Source: an uncultured Lachnospiraceae bacterium (GTDB lineage Bacteria; Bacillota; Clostridia; Lachnospirales; Lachnospiraceae). From it: a DNA stretch of 64,000 nt. The notes beneath the pieces were generated by a model. It was not told the origin of the DNA, did no database searches, and saw only the letters and a program-made list of their open reading frames with translations. Positions 50,263 through 59,234 of this stretch are shown here, piece after piece; the first letter of the stretch is position 1; each line of letters opens with the position of its first letter. The stretch is from positions 69,764-133,763 of the forward strand of contig CAKRJT010000006.1 in the NCBI GenBank assembly GCA_934351925.1. The letters are read 5' to 3'. The translations under genes and the position numbers were made by a program.

Positions 50263-51771
50263 ATGTCAGGAATCGCACAGAGACTTAGAGAAGCGATGGA
50301 GGCCAAGGGGTTAAAGCAGGTTGATGTAATCAGACTTGCGGAGCCTATTGGCCGTGAATGTGATGTGCACATTGGAAAGAGCCATATGAGCCAGTACCTC
50401 AGCGGAAAAAGTGAGCCGAGGAAAGATATTTTAGCGGTTCTCGCAAAGGCACTGGACGTGGACGGGAAGTGGCTTGCGGGAGAAGAAACGGAAAAACCGA
50501 TGTGCGATATAGAAAGTTCGGATAAAGCATATTCAGAGAAAATGGGAGATAATGTTATGAGACAGTTTTCAAAATCATCAAAGCTTGACAATGTATTATA
50601 TGATGTAAGAGGTCCTGTTGTCGAGGAGGCTAACCGCATGGCTGATGCGGGAATGCATATTTTAAAGCTCAATATCGGAAACCCGGCACCGTTTGGTTTC
50701 AGGGCGCCTGAGGAGGTTGTCTACGATATGAGACAGCAGCTTACCGACTGCGAGGGCTATTCTGATTCGAAGGGACTTTTTTCTGCCAGAAAGGCAATTA
50801 TGCAGTACGCGCAGTTAAAAAATATTCCGAATGTTGAAATAAATGACATTTATACGGGCAACGGTGTGAGTGAGCTCATCAACCTGAGCATGCAGGCACT
50901 TTTAGATGACGGTGACGAGATTTTAATTCCATCGCCTGATTATCCACTCTGGACGGCGACAGCGACGCTCGCGGGTGGCAAGGTCGTACATTATCTGTGC
51001 GATGAGCAGTCCGACTGGAACCCGGATATCGACGATATCAGGAAGAAAGTCAATTCAAAGACAAAGGCAATAGTAATAATAAATCCTAACAATCCGACAG
51101 GTGCGCTCTACCCGAAGGAGGTTTTGGAACAGATAGTTCAGATTGCGAGAGAAAATCAGCTCATAATTTTCTCGGATGAGATATACGACAGACTTGTCAT
51201 GGATGATGGTGAGCATATTTCCATAGCGTCGCTTGCACCTGACGTATTCTGTGTAACCTTCAGCGGACTCTCCAAATCCCACATGATAGCAGGTTTCCGA
51301 GTTGGCTGGATGATTTTAAGTGGAAACAAGGAAGTGGCAAAGGACTACATTGAGGGCATCAACATGCTCTCCAACATGCGCCTTTGTTCAAATGTTCCGG
51401 CACAGTCGATAGTTCAGACCGCACTCGGCGGCTATCAGAGCGTGAAGAACTACATTGTCCCGGGCGGACGTATCTACGAGCAGAGAGAGTTCATGTACAA
51501 GGCAATCAACGACATTCCGGGGCTCAGCGTCGTGAAGCCGAAGGCAGCTTTTTACGCTTTCCCGAAAATTGACGTGAAGAAGTTCAATATAACGAACGAC
51601 GAGAAGTTCGCATATGATTTCCTCAAAGAGAAGAAGGTGCTCTTAGTTCACGGCGGAGGCTTCAACTGGAAACAGCCTGACCACTTCCGCATCGTATATC
51701 TTCCGAGAGTGGAGGTACTCGAGGAGGCACTTGGAAAGCTTGGGGAGTTCCTTGAGAATTATCACCAGTAA
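50263..51771 (+). CDS. XRE-type HTH domain fused to aspartate/alanine-type aminotransferase
   Basis: This 502-residue protein has an N-terminal lambda-repressor-like helix-turn-helix (RLREAMEAKGLKQVDVIRLAEP ... KSHMSQYLSGKSEPRKDILAVLAKALDV, residues 6-66), a linker, and an AlaA-like aminotransferase (about 95-502). The latter has NIGNPAPFGF, ITPNNPTG-type IINPNNPTGALY, FSDEIYDRL and cofactor lysine K338 in FSGLSKSHMIAGFRVGW. The enzyme part is complete, with an arginine-bearing C-terminus. AAGGAGG precedes ATG 50263. The DNA-binding domain suggests autoregulation or amino-acid-dependent control; the architecture recalls MocR proteins but with a different DNA-binding family. Confidence 0.88.
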   Translation: MSGIAQRLREAMEAKGLKQVDVIRLAEPIGRECDVHIGKSHMSQYLSGKSEPRKDILAVLAKALDVDGKWLAGEETEKPMCDIESSDKAYSEKMGDNVMRQFSKSSKLDNVLYDVRGPVVEEANRMADAGMHILKLNIGNPAPFGFRAPEEVVYDMRQQLTDCEGYSDSKGLFSARKAIMQYAQLKNIPNVEINDIYTGNGVSELINLSMQALLDDGDEILIPSPDYPLWTATATLAGGKVVHYLCDEQSDWNPDIDDIRKKVNSKTKAIVIINPNNPTGALYPKEVLEQIVQIARENQLIIFSDEIYDRLVMDDGEHISIASLAPDVFCVTFSGLSKSHMIAGFRVGWMILSGNKEVAKDYIEGINMLSNMRLCSNVPAQSIVQTALGGYQSVKNYIVPGGRIYEQREFMYKAINDIPGLSVVKPKAAFYAFPKIDVKKFNITNDEKFAYDFLKEKKVLLVHGGGFNWKQPDHFRIVYLPRVEVLEEALGKLGEFLENYHQ

Positions 51772-51801
51772 AAATGCATAAAGGTAATTGAATTGTACTT
51801 T

Positions 51802-51834
51802 GAGTGAATAACGTGTTATATTTATGCATATCGG
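51802..51834. repeat. solo arm of the long inverted-repeat family
   Basis: GAGTGAATAACGTGTTATAT, then TTATGCATATCGG, matches the left arm of 43698-43993 almost base for base, but no second arm follows before the next gene at 51872. Confidence 0.65.
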
Positions 51835-51871
51835 CTTAGTCGCTCGAATTTTACACTAATTTGGAGGGCAC

Positions 51872-53509
51872 ATGGAGAAGAAAAACGGTTCGGGAAATTT
51901 AGGGAGAAAGATTATACGGCGTATTTCGATAGTGCTGTTTCTCTGTGTGCTCATTCTTCCGCAGACTTCGTGGCTCATCCTGAAGCTGGTGAGCGTGAAT
52001 GACGCACAGATTATGGAAAAGCTGGATTATGACCTCGGCGAGAACAGGAAACTTGCGGATTTTCCAAGTGGCGCAGATATTGGAAATATAACGTCGGAGC
52101 TGGAGGCGTACTATAATGACCACGCGCCGTACAGAAGTATTCTTATAACAATCAACAGACAAATTAATTCCAAGCTTGAACGGGCATACACCTTAAATGC
52201 ACAGCCCGTTCTTGTTGCGCTTGCGGACAGAAGCCGCAGTTCGTCGAATACAGGAGGTGAGCCGGAGAGTTCAAATGAAGGCATGACCGAGCCTGAAAAC
52301 AGCACGCGTCTTGCTGACGGGAATAATGGCGATAGAAATGGAAACACGACGTCAGGAGATGTCGCAGCAGGAAAGGTGCCGGTTAACACGGGCAGTATAT
52401 CTGATAATGCATCAGATGGCACACAAAGCATATCCGGAGATGTGAATAATAACGGGATGTCGGGCGGAATGGAAGAAAATACAGACGCAGCGGATAAGCC
52501 GGGAAATGGTACAGCAGGCAGCGCATCGGGAAATACAACAGCAAAGAGAGAGACTGACACTAATTTCGGCGGACAGGAAAATAATAATGCAGGTGATGTC
52601 GACCCTACAGCTACACAGCCATATTTTCCTGCAAGGGAGATGAATGGAACAATATTCGGAAGGGACGACTGGATGTTCTGCAATTACGATAACAGCATAG
52701 GATACTACTGTGGAAGCAATCTGATGACTGAGCAGCAGATGAAGGACAGGCTGAGCCTGATGCAGAAGCTTCAACAGCTTTGCGACAGCCGCGGGGTGAA
52801 GCTGCAGTTTATGATTGCCCCTAATAAGGAGCAGGTTTATTCGGAGTTTATGCCGACCTACACCATTGAAAACAGTTATAAAAAGGTTCCGAGATTTGTT
52901 GATTATGTAAATCAAAATTCTTCCGTAAAAATTATTTATCCGATTGATGAGCTGCGCTCCGCAAAGGACACGATGAGCACATACTATAAATATGACACGC
53001 ATTGGAACCACTATGGCAGCTTTATAGCGGTACAGGCACTTTACAAGAATATAGGGCTTGATTATGTGTCGCCGGACAGTGTGAATTATACCGAGGGAAG
53101 CTGTATATGGGGACTCGTCATCACGGCAGGGCTGAGCTGGAAGGACTATGATAGGGACTATGACCATATAGCCGATTATAAGCCGGAAATTGAACTTTTT
53201 AATACGGACGGAGTTATAGACCATATTCATACGGAGAAGAGTGCGGTCTACAGAACCGATTCCACGGCTTCAAATCAGAGCCGCTTTGTCATGGTAGGTG
53301 ACTCATTCAGATTGTATATGATGCCGTATCTTGAACGTGATTTTGCCCATGTGAGTGTTGCACATCGCGACAACATCGGTGATATACAGGATGATATCAG
53401 ACAGGCGGATATACTGGTTGTGGAATGTGTCGAGAGACTTGATGACAGTCTCAATGGGACGATATTGCAGCTTATTGATATACTTGAAAATCAGGAGAAG
53501 AGCAATTAG
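51872..53509 (+). CDS. DHHW/AlgX-like SGNH-fold protein (probable polysaccharide O-acetylation)
   Basis: This 545-residue protein has one N-terminal membrane helix (ISIVLFLCVLILPQTSWLIL, about 17-36) and an extracellular body. A Ser/Gly/Asn/Thr-rich low-complexity linker (about 120-250) interrupts the domain between YNDHAPYR and FGRDDWMFCNYD. Catalytic-type motifs are DTHWN at 375-379 and GDSF with S478, as in AlgX/AlgJ and DHHW proteins, which acetylate exported polysaccharides. TTGGAGGGCAC precedes ATG 51872. An MBOAT partner, usual for the family, is not in the window. Confidence 0.75.
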   Translation: MEKKNGSGNLGRKIIRRISIVLFLCVLILPQTSWLILKLVSVNDAQIMEKLDYDLGENRKLADFPSGADIGNITSELEAYYNDHAPYRSILITINRQINSKLERAYTLNAQPVLVALADRSRSSSNTGGEPESSNEGMTEPENSTRLADGNNGDRNGNTTSGDVAAGKVPVNTGSISDNASDGTQSISGDVNNNGMSGGMEENTDAADKPGNGTAGSASGNTTAKRETDTNFGGQENNNAGDVDPTATQPYFPAREMNGTIFGRDDWMFCNYDNSIGYYCGSNLMTEQQMKDRLSLMQKLQQLCDSRGVKLQFMIAPNKEQVYSEFMPTYTIENSYKKVPRFVDYVNQNSSVKIIYPIDELRSAKDTMSTYYKYDTHWNHYGSFIAVQALYKNIGLDYVSPDSVNYTEGSCIWGLVITAGLSWKDYDRDYDHIADYKPEIELFNTDGVIDHIHTEKSAVYRTDSTASNQSRFVMVGDSFRLYMMPYLERDFAHVSVAHRDNIGDIQDDIRQADILVVECVERLDDSLNGTILQLIDILENQEKSN

Positions 53510-53641
53510 CAGATGTCAGCCGGTCGAAAGGCTTGCATATTCCGATTTTTAATATAGTTATATTGGGACAGTTATCTTACGCAGGCTGGCGGAAATTTGG
53601 AAAAAAGATATTTCAGCTTATGTCTGCAAAATGGAGGCAAC

Positions 53642-54790
53642 ATGAATATTGTAGTGGCAATCGATTCATTTAAGGGAAGTCTTAGCTCACTTGAGGCGGG
53701 CTATGCTGTTTCGGAAGGCATTCACAGGGCGATGAAGGAGGCAGATGTGGTAGTCCGTCCTTTAGCTGACGGAGGAGAGGGGACGGTTGAGGCTCTCACG
53801 CTCGGTATGGATGGGCAGCTTGTGAAAATCATGGTGACAGGACCTCTCGGCACTAAGGTGGAAGCAGCTTACGGCATAATCGGGGAGTCAAAAACAGCAA
53901 TCATGGAAATGTCCGCGGCGGCGGGAATAACTTTGGTCAGCGAACAGGAGAGAAATCCCATGAATACAAACACATTCGGCGTTGGCGAGATGATATGTGA
54001 TGCCATCGGAAGGGGCTGCCGCAATTTTATCGTCGGTATCGGCGGAAGTGCGACAAACGATGGCGGTGTTGGAATGTTGCAGGCTCTCGGATATGATTTT
54101 CTTGATGCTGATGGCAGACAGGTTCCGTTTGGCGCAAAGGGTTTGGAAATGATTGATAAAATATCAGATGAGCATGTTATTACGGAATTAAAGGATTGTT
54201 ATTTTAAGATTGCATGTGATGTGAAAAATACGCTCTGCGGTGAGCAGGGTTGCAGCGCGGTTTTCGGACCGCAAAAGGGCGCAACGCCGACAATGATTGC
54301 CAAGATGGATAGCTGGCTTGCCAATTATGCACGTCTTACCCATGAAAAATACGGGACAGCAGATATGAACAAGCCCGGAACAGGGGCGGCAGGCGGACTG
54401 GGCTTTGCATTTTTATCCTACACAAATGCGGGTTTGGAGTCGGGAGTTAAGATTGTCCTTGACGAGACACGATTGGAAGATTATATAAAGGACGCAGACC
54501 TTGTAGTTACCGGCGAGGGAAGGCTGGACGCACAGACCGTTATGGGTAAGGCTCCTATCGGGGTAGCGCAGCTTGCAAAAAAATATGACAAACCCGTCAT
54601 CGCATTTTCAGGCTGTGTCACGGACGATGCGGTTCTGTGCAATCAGCATGGAATAGATGCATTTTTCACGATACTTCGCTCTGTAACAACTCTTGATGAG
54701 GCGATGGATAAGCAGACTGCGGGAAAGAACATGAGCGCAACGGTGGAGCAGGTGTTTAGGGGCATAGCTATTGGGGGAATGATGAGGTAG
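53642..54790 (+). CDS. glxK: glycerate kinase (GlxK/GarK family)
   Basis: This 382-residue enzyme opens with VVAIDSFKGSLSSLEAG and includes RPLADGGEGTVEAL, GIGGSATNDGGVGMLQALGY, GTGAAGGLGFAFL and VTGEGRLDAQTVMGKAPIGVA, all hallmarks of class II glycerate kinases. It phosphorylates D-glycerate to 2-phosphoglycerate, feeding glycolysis. TGGAGGCAAC precedes ATG 53642. It stands alone with its own terminator. Confidence 0.95.
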   Translation: MNIVVAIDSFKGSLSSLEAGYAVSEGIHRAMKEADVVVRPLADGGEGTVEALTLGMDGQLVKIMVTGPLGTKVEAAYGIIGESKTAIMEMSAAAGITLVSEQERNPMNTNTFGVGEMICDAIGRGCRNFIVGIGGSATNDGGVGMLQALGYDFLDADGRQVPFGAKGLEMIDKISDEHVITELKDCYFKIACDVKNTLCGEQGCSAVFGPQKGATPTMIAKMDSWLANYARLTHEKYGTADMNKPGTGAAGGLGFAFLSYTNAGLESGVKIVLDETRLEDYIKDADLVVTGEGRLDAQTVMGKAPIGVAQLAKKYDKPVIAFSGCVTDDAVLCNQHGIDAFFTILRSVTTLDEAMDKQTAGKNMSATVEQVFRGIAIGGMMR

Positions 54791-54834
54791 TAGTGGGAAA
54801 AAGAATGGAATTATCTACGTCGAAAAAGATATAA

Positions 54835-54885
54835 AAAGTCCGCAAATCCTTGATTTTACCAGTGTTTGCGGACTTTAATTTTTTA
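54835..54885 (+). terminator. terminator after glycerate kinase
   Basis: AAAGTCCGCAAA pairs exactly with TTTGCGGACTTT, followed by AATTTTTT. The next 165 bases are AT-rich without features beyond the binding site of the following gene. Confidence 0.9.
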
Positions 54886-55050
54886 TTCAAACTCAATATA
54901 CATAATACTTCAACAAATCCAAGGCATGTATAATAATATAACTTCTTGTCGCATTATGTCTTAAATTATCAAATTATGCGATATTTAACATGAAAACATC
55001 GAAAACTAAAATGTTATTATTTGACCATAAAAAGCAAAGGAGGTATCCAC

Positions 55051-55434
55051 ATGATACACTTACATCAAAATTTAAAACAAAAGGCATTAGACATAATCGA
55101 TGCCAAGAGTACAAAAGATGATATCAAAGCCGGAAACGATTTAAACGAATTATCACAGATGATTCAGCGGCTTGAAGTTTCCAGCGACTGTATTTCGGAA
55201 GCGGAAGATCTGGATAAAAGAATAAAAAACGAATATCCGGAAATTAAAATGTTATGTGATGCCGGCAATACTCTACATACAAGTAATACAAAGCAGACAC
55301 AACCTTCTTATAATAATTATAATGAACAGTTGATTGGTTTTCTAAATACAGACTGCTTTGGTGTATTAGCAAGTGTACTGCTTAAACATAATATCATATC
55401 CGCTGTCAAAGATTTCATCGAAAAAGTTTATTAA
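55051..55434 (+). CDS. hypothetical protein
   Basis: I do not recognise this 127-residue protein. It is mostly helical, with MIHLHQNLKQKALDIIDAKS at the start, a hydrophilic Asn/Gln/Thr-rich middle (TKQTQPSYNNYNEQ) and an amphipathic or weakly hydrophobic C-terminus (FLNTDCFGVLASVLLKHNIISAVKDFIEKVY). AAAGGAGGTATCC precedes ATG 55051, a strong site, so it is likely expressed. It is AT-rich and may have been acquired separately from guaA. Confidence 0.65.
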   Translation: MIHLHQNLKQKALDIIDAKSTKDDIKAGNDLNELSQMIQRLEVSSDCISEAEDLDKRIKNEYPEIKMLCDAGNTLHTSNTKQTQPSYNNYNEQLIGFLNTDCFGVLASVLLKHNIISAVKDFIEKVY

Positions 55435-55456
55435 ATATTGCCATTACATAAAAACC

Positions 55457-55485
55457 TTGCTAATCCCCCCCATTTATTGTATGAT
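55457..55485 (+). promoter_or_regulatory. sigma-A promoter of guaA
   Basis: TTGCTA (55457) and TATGAT (55480) are separated by 17 bases, with the guaA start about 70 bases downstream. I see no purine riboswitch core in this short leader. Confidence 0.6.
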
Positions 55486-55557
55486 AAGAATAATGTTAAG
55501 TTATAAAGCTTTAACTCGACATTGGAAGAGTTATTATAAAATACAGGAGGATATACC

Positions 55558-57186
55558 ATGAGCAGAGAAATGGTAGTCGTTATTGACTTTGGCGGGCAGT
55601 ACAACCAGTTGGTTGCAAGGCGTGTCAGAGAATGTAATGTATACTGTGAGATATACTCATACAAGACGGATATCGCGAAGATTAAGGCCATGAATCCGAA
55701 GGGCATTATTCTTACCGGTGGTCCTAATAGCTGCTATGAGCCGGGTGCTCCGACCTGCACTGAGGAGCTTTTTAATCTCGGTGTTCCGGTGCTTGGTCTG
55801 TGCTACGGTGCACAGCTTATGATGCACGTTCTTGGCGGCAAGGTTGAAAAAGCGCCTGTGCGCGAGTATGGCAAGACGGAAGTTTTTGTTGATACGACAT
55901 CGCCTTTATTTAAGGGAGTCGGAAGTCCTGCGGAGAATGTAGCCGGAATCACATGCGATGACCACAAGAGCGACACGAATGTGACCTCTTGCTGGATGAG
56001 CCATTTTGATTATATATCAAAAATTGCTCCGGGCTTTAGAATTGTCGCACATACGGCGGACTGCCCTGTTGCAGCAGCACAGAATGAGGAAAAGAACCTC
56101 TACGCAATCCAGTTCCACCCGGAGGTACTTCACACTCTTGAGGGAACCAGGATGCTTGAAAATTACGTCAAAGGCGTTTGCGGCTGTGCCGGTGACTGGA
56201 AGATGGACTCCTTCGTTGAAAATACAATCAAGGACATTCGTGCCAAGGTAGGCGACGGCAAGGTACTGCTCGCCCTCTCAGGCGGCGTTGACTCCTCTGT
56301 TGCTGCCGGACTTCTCTCAAGAGCAATCGGAAAGCAGCTTACCTGTGTATTCGTAGACCACGGCCTTTTACGCAAAAATGAGGGCGATGAGGTTGAGGCT
56401 GTATTCGGTCCAAACGGTCAGTTTGACCTTAACTTTATCAGAGTAAATGCACAGGAGAGATATTACAGCAAGCTTGCGGGCGTTACGGAGCCTGAGCGCA
56501 AGCGTAAAATTATAGGCGAGGAATTTATCCGCGTATTTGAGGAGGAAGCCAAGAAAATCGGCGCTGTCGACTTCCTTGCACAGGGAACAATCTACCCTGA
56601 TGTCGTTGAGTCAGGTCTCGGCGGTGAGTCAGCAGTAATCAAGTCGCACCACAATGTCGGCGGTCTGCCTGACTTTGTTGACTTCAAGGAAATCATTGAA
56701 CCGCTCCGTGACCTTTTCAAGGACGAAGTCCGCAAGGCTGGTCTTGAGCTTGGTATTCCTGAGCGCCTCGTATTTCGCCAGCCATTCCCTGGTCCGGGTC
56801 TTGGCATACGAATTATCGGTGAGGTCAATGCCGAGAAGGTCCGCATCGTTCAGGACGCCGATGCTATCTACCGTGAGGAGGTTGACAAGGCAGTTGAGGC
56901 ATACAGAAGCGAACACGGCACTGCCCCGTCATGGATGCCTAACCAGTATTTTGCCGCTCTCACCAACATGCGTTCGGTAGGTGTTATGGGCGATGAACGT
57001 ACCTACGATTATGCTGTTGCGCTTCGTGCGGTGAACACAATCGATTTTATGACCGCTGAGTCCGCACAGATACCGTTTGAGGTGCTTCAGACTGTTATGA
57101 GCAGAATTATAAATGAGGTTCGAGGAGTCAATCGAGTATTCTACGACTTGACGAGCAAACCGCCTGGGACTATAGAGTTTGAGTAA
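55558..57186 (+). CDS. guaA: GMP synthase (glutamine-hydrolysing)
   Basis: This 542-residue enzyme has an N-terminal class I glutaminase (nucleophile C82 in GLCYGAQLM; IQFHPEVLH supplies histidine and glutamate). The ATP-pyrophosphatase domain has P-loop LALSGGVDSSVAA (about 239-251), and the dimerisation domain ends in RVFYDLTSKPPGTIEFE. It converts XMP to GMP. ACAGGAGGATATACC precedes ATG 55558. The coding end is complete. The 3' end of guaA is a known integration target of mobile elements, and accessory DNA begins directly after it. Confidence 0.97.
   Translation: MSREMVVVIDFGGQYNQLVARRVRECNVYCEIYSYKTDIAKIKAMNPKGIILTGGPNSCYEPGAPTCTEELFNLGVPVLGLCYGAQLMMHVLGGKVEKAPVREYGKTEVFVDTTSPLFKGVGSPAENVAGITCDDHKSDTNVTSCWMSHFDYISKIAPGFRIVAHTADCPVAAAQNEEKNLYAIQFHPEVLHTLEGTRMLENYVKGVCGCAGDWKMDSFVENTIKDIRAKVGDGKVLLALSGGVDSSVAAGLLSRAIGKQLTCVFVDHGLLRKNEGDEVEAVFGPNGQFDLNFIRVNAQERYYSKLAGVTEPERKRKIIGEEFIRVFEEEAKKIGAVDFLAQGTIYPDVVESGLGGESAVIKSHHNVGGLPDFVDFKEIIEPLRDLFKDEVRKAGLELGIPERLVFRQPFPGPGLGIRIIGEVNAEKVRIVQDADAIYREEVDKAVEAYRSEHGTAPSWMPNQYFAALTNMRSVGVMGDERTYDYAVALRAVNTIDFMTAESAQIPFEVLQTVMSRIINEVRGVNRVFYDLTSKPPGTIEFE
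57175..57186. other. candidate left attachment site at guaA 3' end
   Basis: GAGTTTGAGTAA, the last codons of guaA, recurs with one mismatch (GAGTTTGAATAA) at 61672-61683. This would bracket a 4.5-kb insertion. A short match like this can arise by chance. Confidence 0.35.
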
Positions 57187-57222
57187 GAAGTAGTGCTGAA
57201 AAAGTTCAGTATTTATGCGGAT

Positions 57223-57273
57223 TCCAAATAAATTTGTTTAAGTACTGGCAACGATTTGGCAACAGATTTTCCT
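57223..57273. repeat. operator-like and GGCAAC repeats at left end of guaA-linked insert
   Basis: AAATAAATTTGTTTAAG (57226-57242) resembles the CTTAAAC operators farther right. It is followed by GGCAACGATTTGGCAACAGA (57247-57266), which recurs as GGCAACACTTTGGCAACAGA at 61553-61572. Confidence 0.55.
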
Positions 57274-57307
57274 TATTCAATAAATAAGATTACTTTATGA
57301 GCATAAG

Positions 57308-57360
57308 AAAACCTTACTGATTTTCAGAAATGACAACTGAAAATTGGTAAGGTTTTTTTT
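57308..57360. terminator. bidirectional terminator between guaA and the XRE gene
   Basis: AAAACCTTAC pairs with GTAAGGTTTT, and inner TTTTCAG pairs with CTGAAAA; eight T follow on the plus strand. On the minus strand the stem is followed by TTTTCTTATG. Confidence 0.88.
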
Positions 57361-57364
57361 ATGT

Positions 57365-57925
57365 CTATTTTTTCTTTTTGCGTTTCGCTTCTTTCTGTTC
57401 TTCTTTTTCAGCCTTCTTGGCACAGTCATCTATAAAATCAAAAAGTTCCTGTGGGTAGACCTTCGCCCAGATTTGGTGGGTATCCAGTTCCGGATACTTG
57501 TAACGCCATTCATCGTATTCCTCTTTGGTAATTTCTCCGCTTTCCAGCTTCTTAGCTTCGGCAAGCCATGCACGAAGCATCTTATCCATAGTGGAATAGG
57601 TGGAATAGTCGGACTTATCAAGGCGTAACACAACTTCTCCATCCACTTCTCCGATTTTCAGTCCACGCATATCTTCCAAAGCAAAGAAAGTGTGCATTAG
57701 ACCTATATTTGTATCAATATCCGGCACGGTAAGTGCATGAGTGCTGACATCAAGGAAATGAGCCATGTTCTTTACAAGCTCCTGCTTTGGTATTCTTGCT
57801 TCTGACTCATACTGTGCCATGCGGACATCAGAGGTTTTACCAACGAAACCAAGGATTTCGCCAAGGTACTTCTGTGTCATGCCTTTTCTGTTACGGAAAA
57901 ATCGTATTCTTTGTCCGATTGCCAT
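57365..57925 (-). CDS. XRE-family transcriptional regulator of a mobile element
   Basis: This 186-residue protein has an N-terminal helix-turn-helix (GQRIRFFRNRKGMTQKYLGEILGF ... DVRMAQYESEARIPKQELVKNMAHFLDV, residues 4-60), a middle region LMHTFFALEDMRGLKIGEVDGEVVLRLDK, and a Lys/Glu-rich C-terminal tail (AKKAEKEEQKEAKRKKKK). This type is common in integrative elements of gut Firmicutes. AAGGAGGCATTAC precedes ATG 57925. Several palindromic TTAAAC-type sites in the adjacent 58032-58180 region are its probable operators. Confidence 0.85.
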   Translation of the reverse strand: MAIGQRIRFFRNRKGMTQKYLGEILGFVGKTSDVRMAQYESEARIPKQELVKNMAHFLDVSTHALTVPDIDTNIGLMHTFFALEDMRGLKIGEVDGEVVLRLDKSDYSTYSTMDKMLRAWLAEAKKLESGEITKEEYDEWRYKYPELDTHQIWAKVYPQELFDFIDDCAKKAEKEEQKEAKRKKKK

Positions 57926-58031
57926 TGTAATGCCTCCTTGTTTTCCGAAGGAAAATGCGACTGCCCTTGCAGGAGCAGAGGCATTGCCTCCTAATCATAT
58001 TGTTGCCATTTATCTGTATAAAACGGTCAGA

Positions 58032-58180
58032 TAAACAAATCTGTTTAAGTAGAGTATAGCATGAGTCAATGAGGATAGCAAGAAGAACTTAAATAAAAAT
58101 GTTTAAGATTTTTTGGAAAATCACTTAACTTAAAATGTTTAGTATTATACAAAACACGGACTTAAACAAAAAGAGTTAAG
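58032..58180. promoter_or_regulatory. array of four palindromic operator sites
   Basis: Sites lie at 58032-58047 (TAAACA-AATC-TGTTTA), 58088-58107 (CTTAAATAAAAATGTTTAAG), 58124-58142 (CTTAACTTAAAATGTTTAG) and 58161-58180 (CTTAAACAAAAAGAGTTAAG). A fifth, CTTAAACAAAATAGTTTAAG, lies at 61634-61653. They face the XRE gene and fit dimeric repressor sites. The remaining sequence to 58349 shows no gene. Confidence 0.65.
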
Positions 58181-58349
58181 TACAAAAACTGAATGACCGT
58201 CCAATCAGATACCATCCGCCAAAGTATGCCAAGACCGAAAGCGAGCGTACCAAAGATGGATACACGACAAAGTACCACGCAAGGCAACTTGTTAGGAACC
58301 AGTGAGGGAGAACGGCGAACAACAAATAATGACGAAAGGAGGAGGTTGT

Positions 58350-58529
58350 ATGGAGAACAAATCATTTATGACGGTGGAAGAAGTTGCAAATGAACTGGGC
58401 GTATCAAAGTCTTATGCCTATAAGGTTGTAAGAGAGCTGAATACAGAATTGCAGAAACTTGGTTATCTGACTGTATCTGGCAGGGTAAACACCAATTTCT
58501 TCCGAAAGAAGCTTTGTTATAGCGAATAG
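58350..58529 (+). CDS. small HTH protein (excisionase-like)
   Basis: This 59-residue protein has MTVEEVANELGVSKSYAYKVVRELNTELQKLGY, a winged-helix or MerR-like DNA-binding segment found in excisionases and small regulators of conjugative elements. It continues to VSGRVNTNFFRKKLCYSE, the family's normal end. AAAGGAGGAGG precedes ATG 58350. It lies just downstream of the operator array and is probably repressed by the XRE protein. No integrase gene remains nearby. Confidence 0.75.
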   Translation: MENKSFMTVEEVANELGVSKSYAYKVVRELNTELQKLGYLTVSGRVNTNFFRKKLCYSE

Positions 58530-58537
58530 ACTAATAA

Positions 58538-59095
58538 TTTCAGATATACAGCGGAAAGGCTGAACAGGAGCAGATACCTGTTAAGAGAGTAAATCCGTTT
58601 GTAAAAGCTAAGAGCGAGCCTGTGCCGGAAATGTCTAAGAAGTCAGCACTTGCTTCCAAGTATCCGAGACTTATGGATATTTATAATAAGCTGGAGAAGC
58701 AGAATGCTGCTATTTATGATAGAGAGCAACAGCTTACCAGCGTGGAAAAGGAACTTGCCGGAGCAAAAGGTATCTTCAAAGCAAAACAGCGTAAGGAGTT
58801 GCAGGAGCAGGCAGAACAGTTACAGACGCAGATAGTCAACATGAAGCAGTACCTATCAAGTATGGTGCAGGGGTATGGCTATAAGAATGTGAAGGAGTTC
58901 TTGGCTGAATTTAAGGCTTCTAAAGCGGAATATGCAGATTACCAATCTGCGGTTGCAAAGTGGGAACAGCAGACCGGAAATAAGGCAGAATCGGACAGCA
59001 TGAAGGTAAGATTGCAGAGAAAGCAACAGGAAGTGCAGGAACGGGAAAATAGCAGACAGAGCCACCAACACAAGAAGGACAGAGGTGGCAGATAA
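58538..59095 (+). pseudogene. C-terminal remnant of a MobA/MobL-type relaxase
   Basis: The frame opens directly after two stops (58532-58537) and runs 185 codons. It encodes EQIPVKRVNPFVKAKSEP, SALASKYPRLMDIYNKLEKQ, then a long coiled coil (REQQLTSVEKELAGAKGIFKAKQRKELQEQAEQL) and a basic tail KVRLQRKQQEVQERENSRQSHQHKKDRGGR. This is how relaxase or mobilization proteins of clostridial elements end. The catalytic N-terminal part is missing; the deletion joins it eight bases after the small HTH gene. A GTG at 58622 could allow expression of the tail, but I treat it as a remnant. Confidence 0.6.
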
Positions 59096-59234
59096 AGATT
59101 GTTGTAGAGGGGATAAAACCCCTCTATGTTTTTATGTTGGCAACTATAGGTTGCGAAAAAGAACTTTGAAATTGGTGGTAAAAATAATAAAGATTTTGTA
59201 CAATAAAATCAATAATTGCGGGAGGTAATCTTTT

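Noticed and set aside
55435..55557. Purine riboswitch before guaA
   Set aside because: The interval is short, carries a plain promoter, and lacks the TATAATCCT-type core and paired loops.
57926..58349. A tRNA or integrase attachment tRNA gene next to the XRE gene
   Set aside because: No cloverleaf or T-arm GGTTCGA sequence is visible; the region is explained by operator palindromes.
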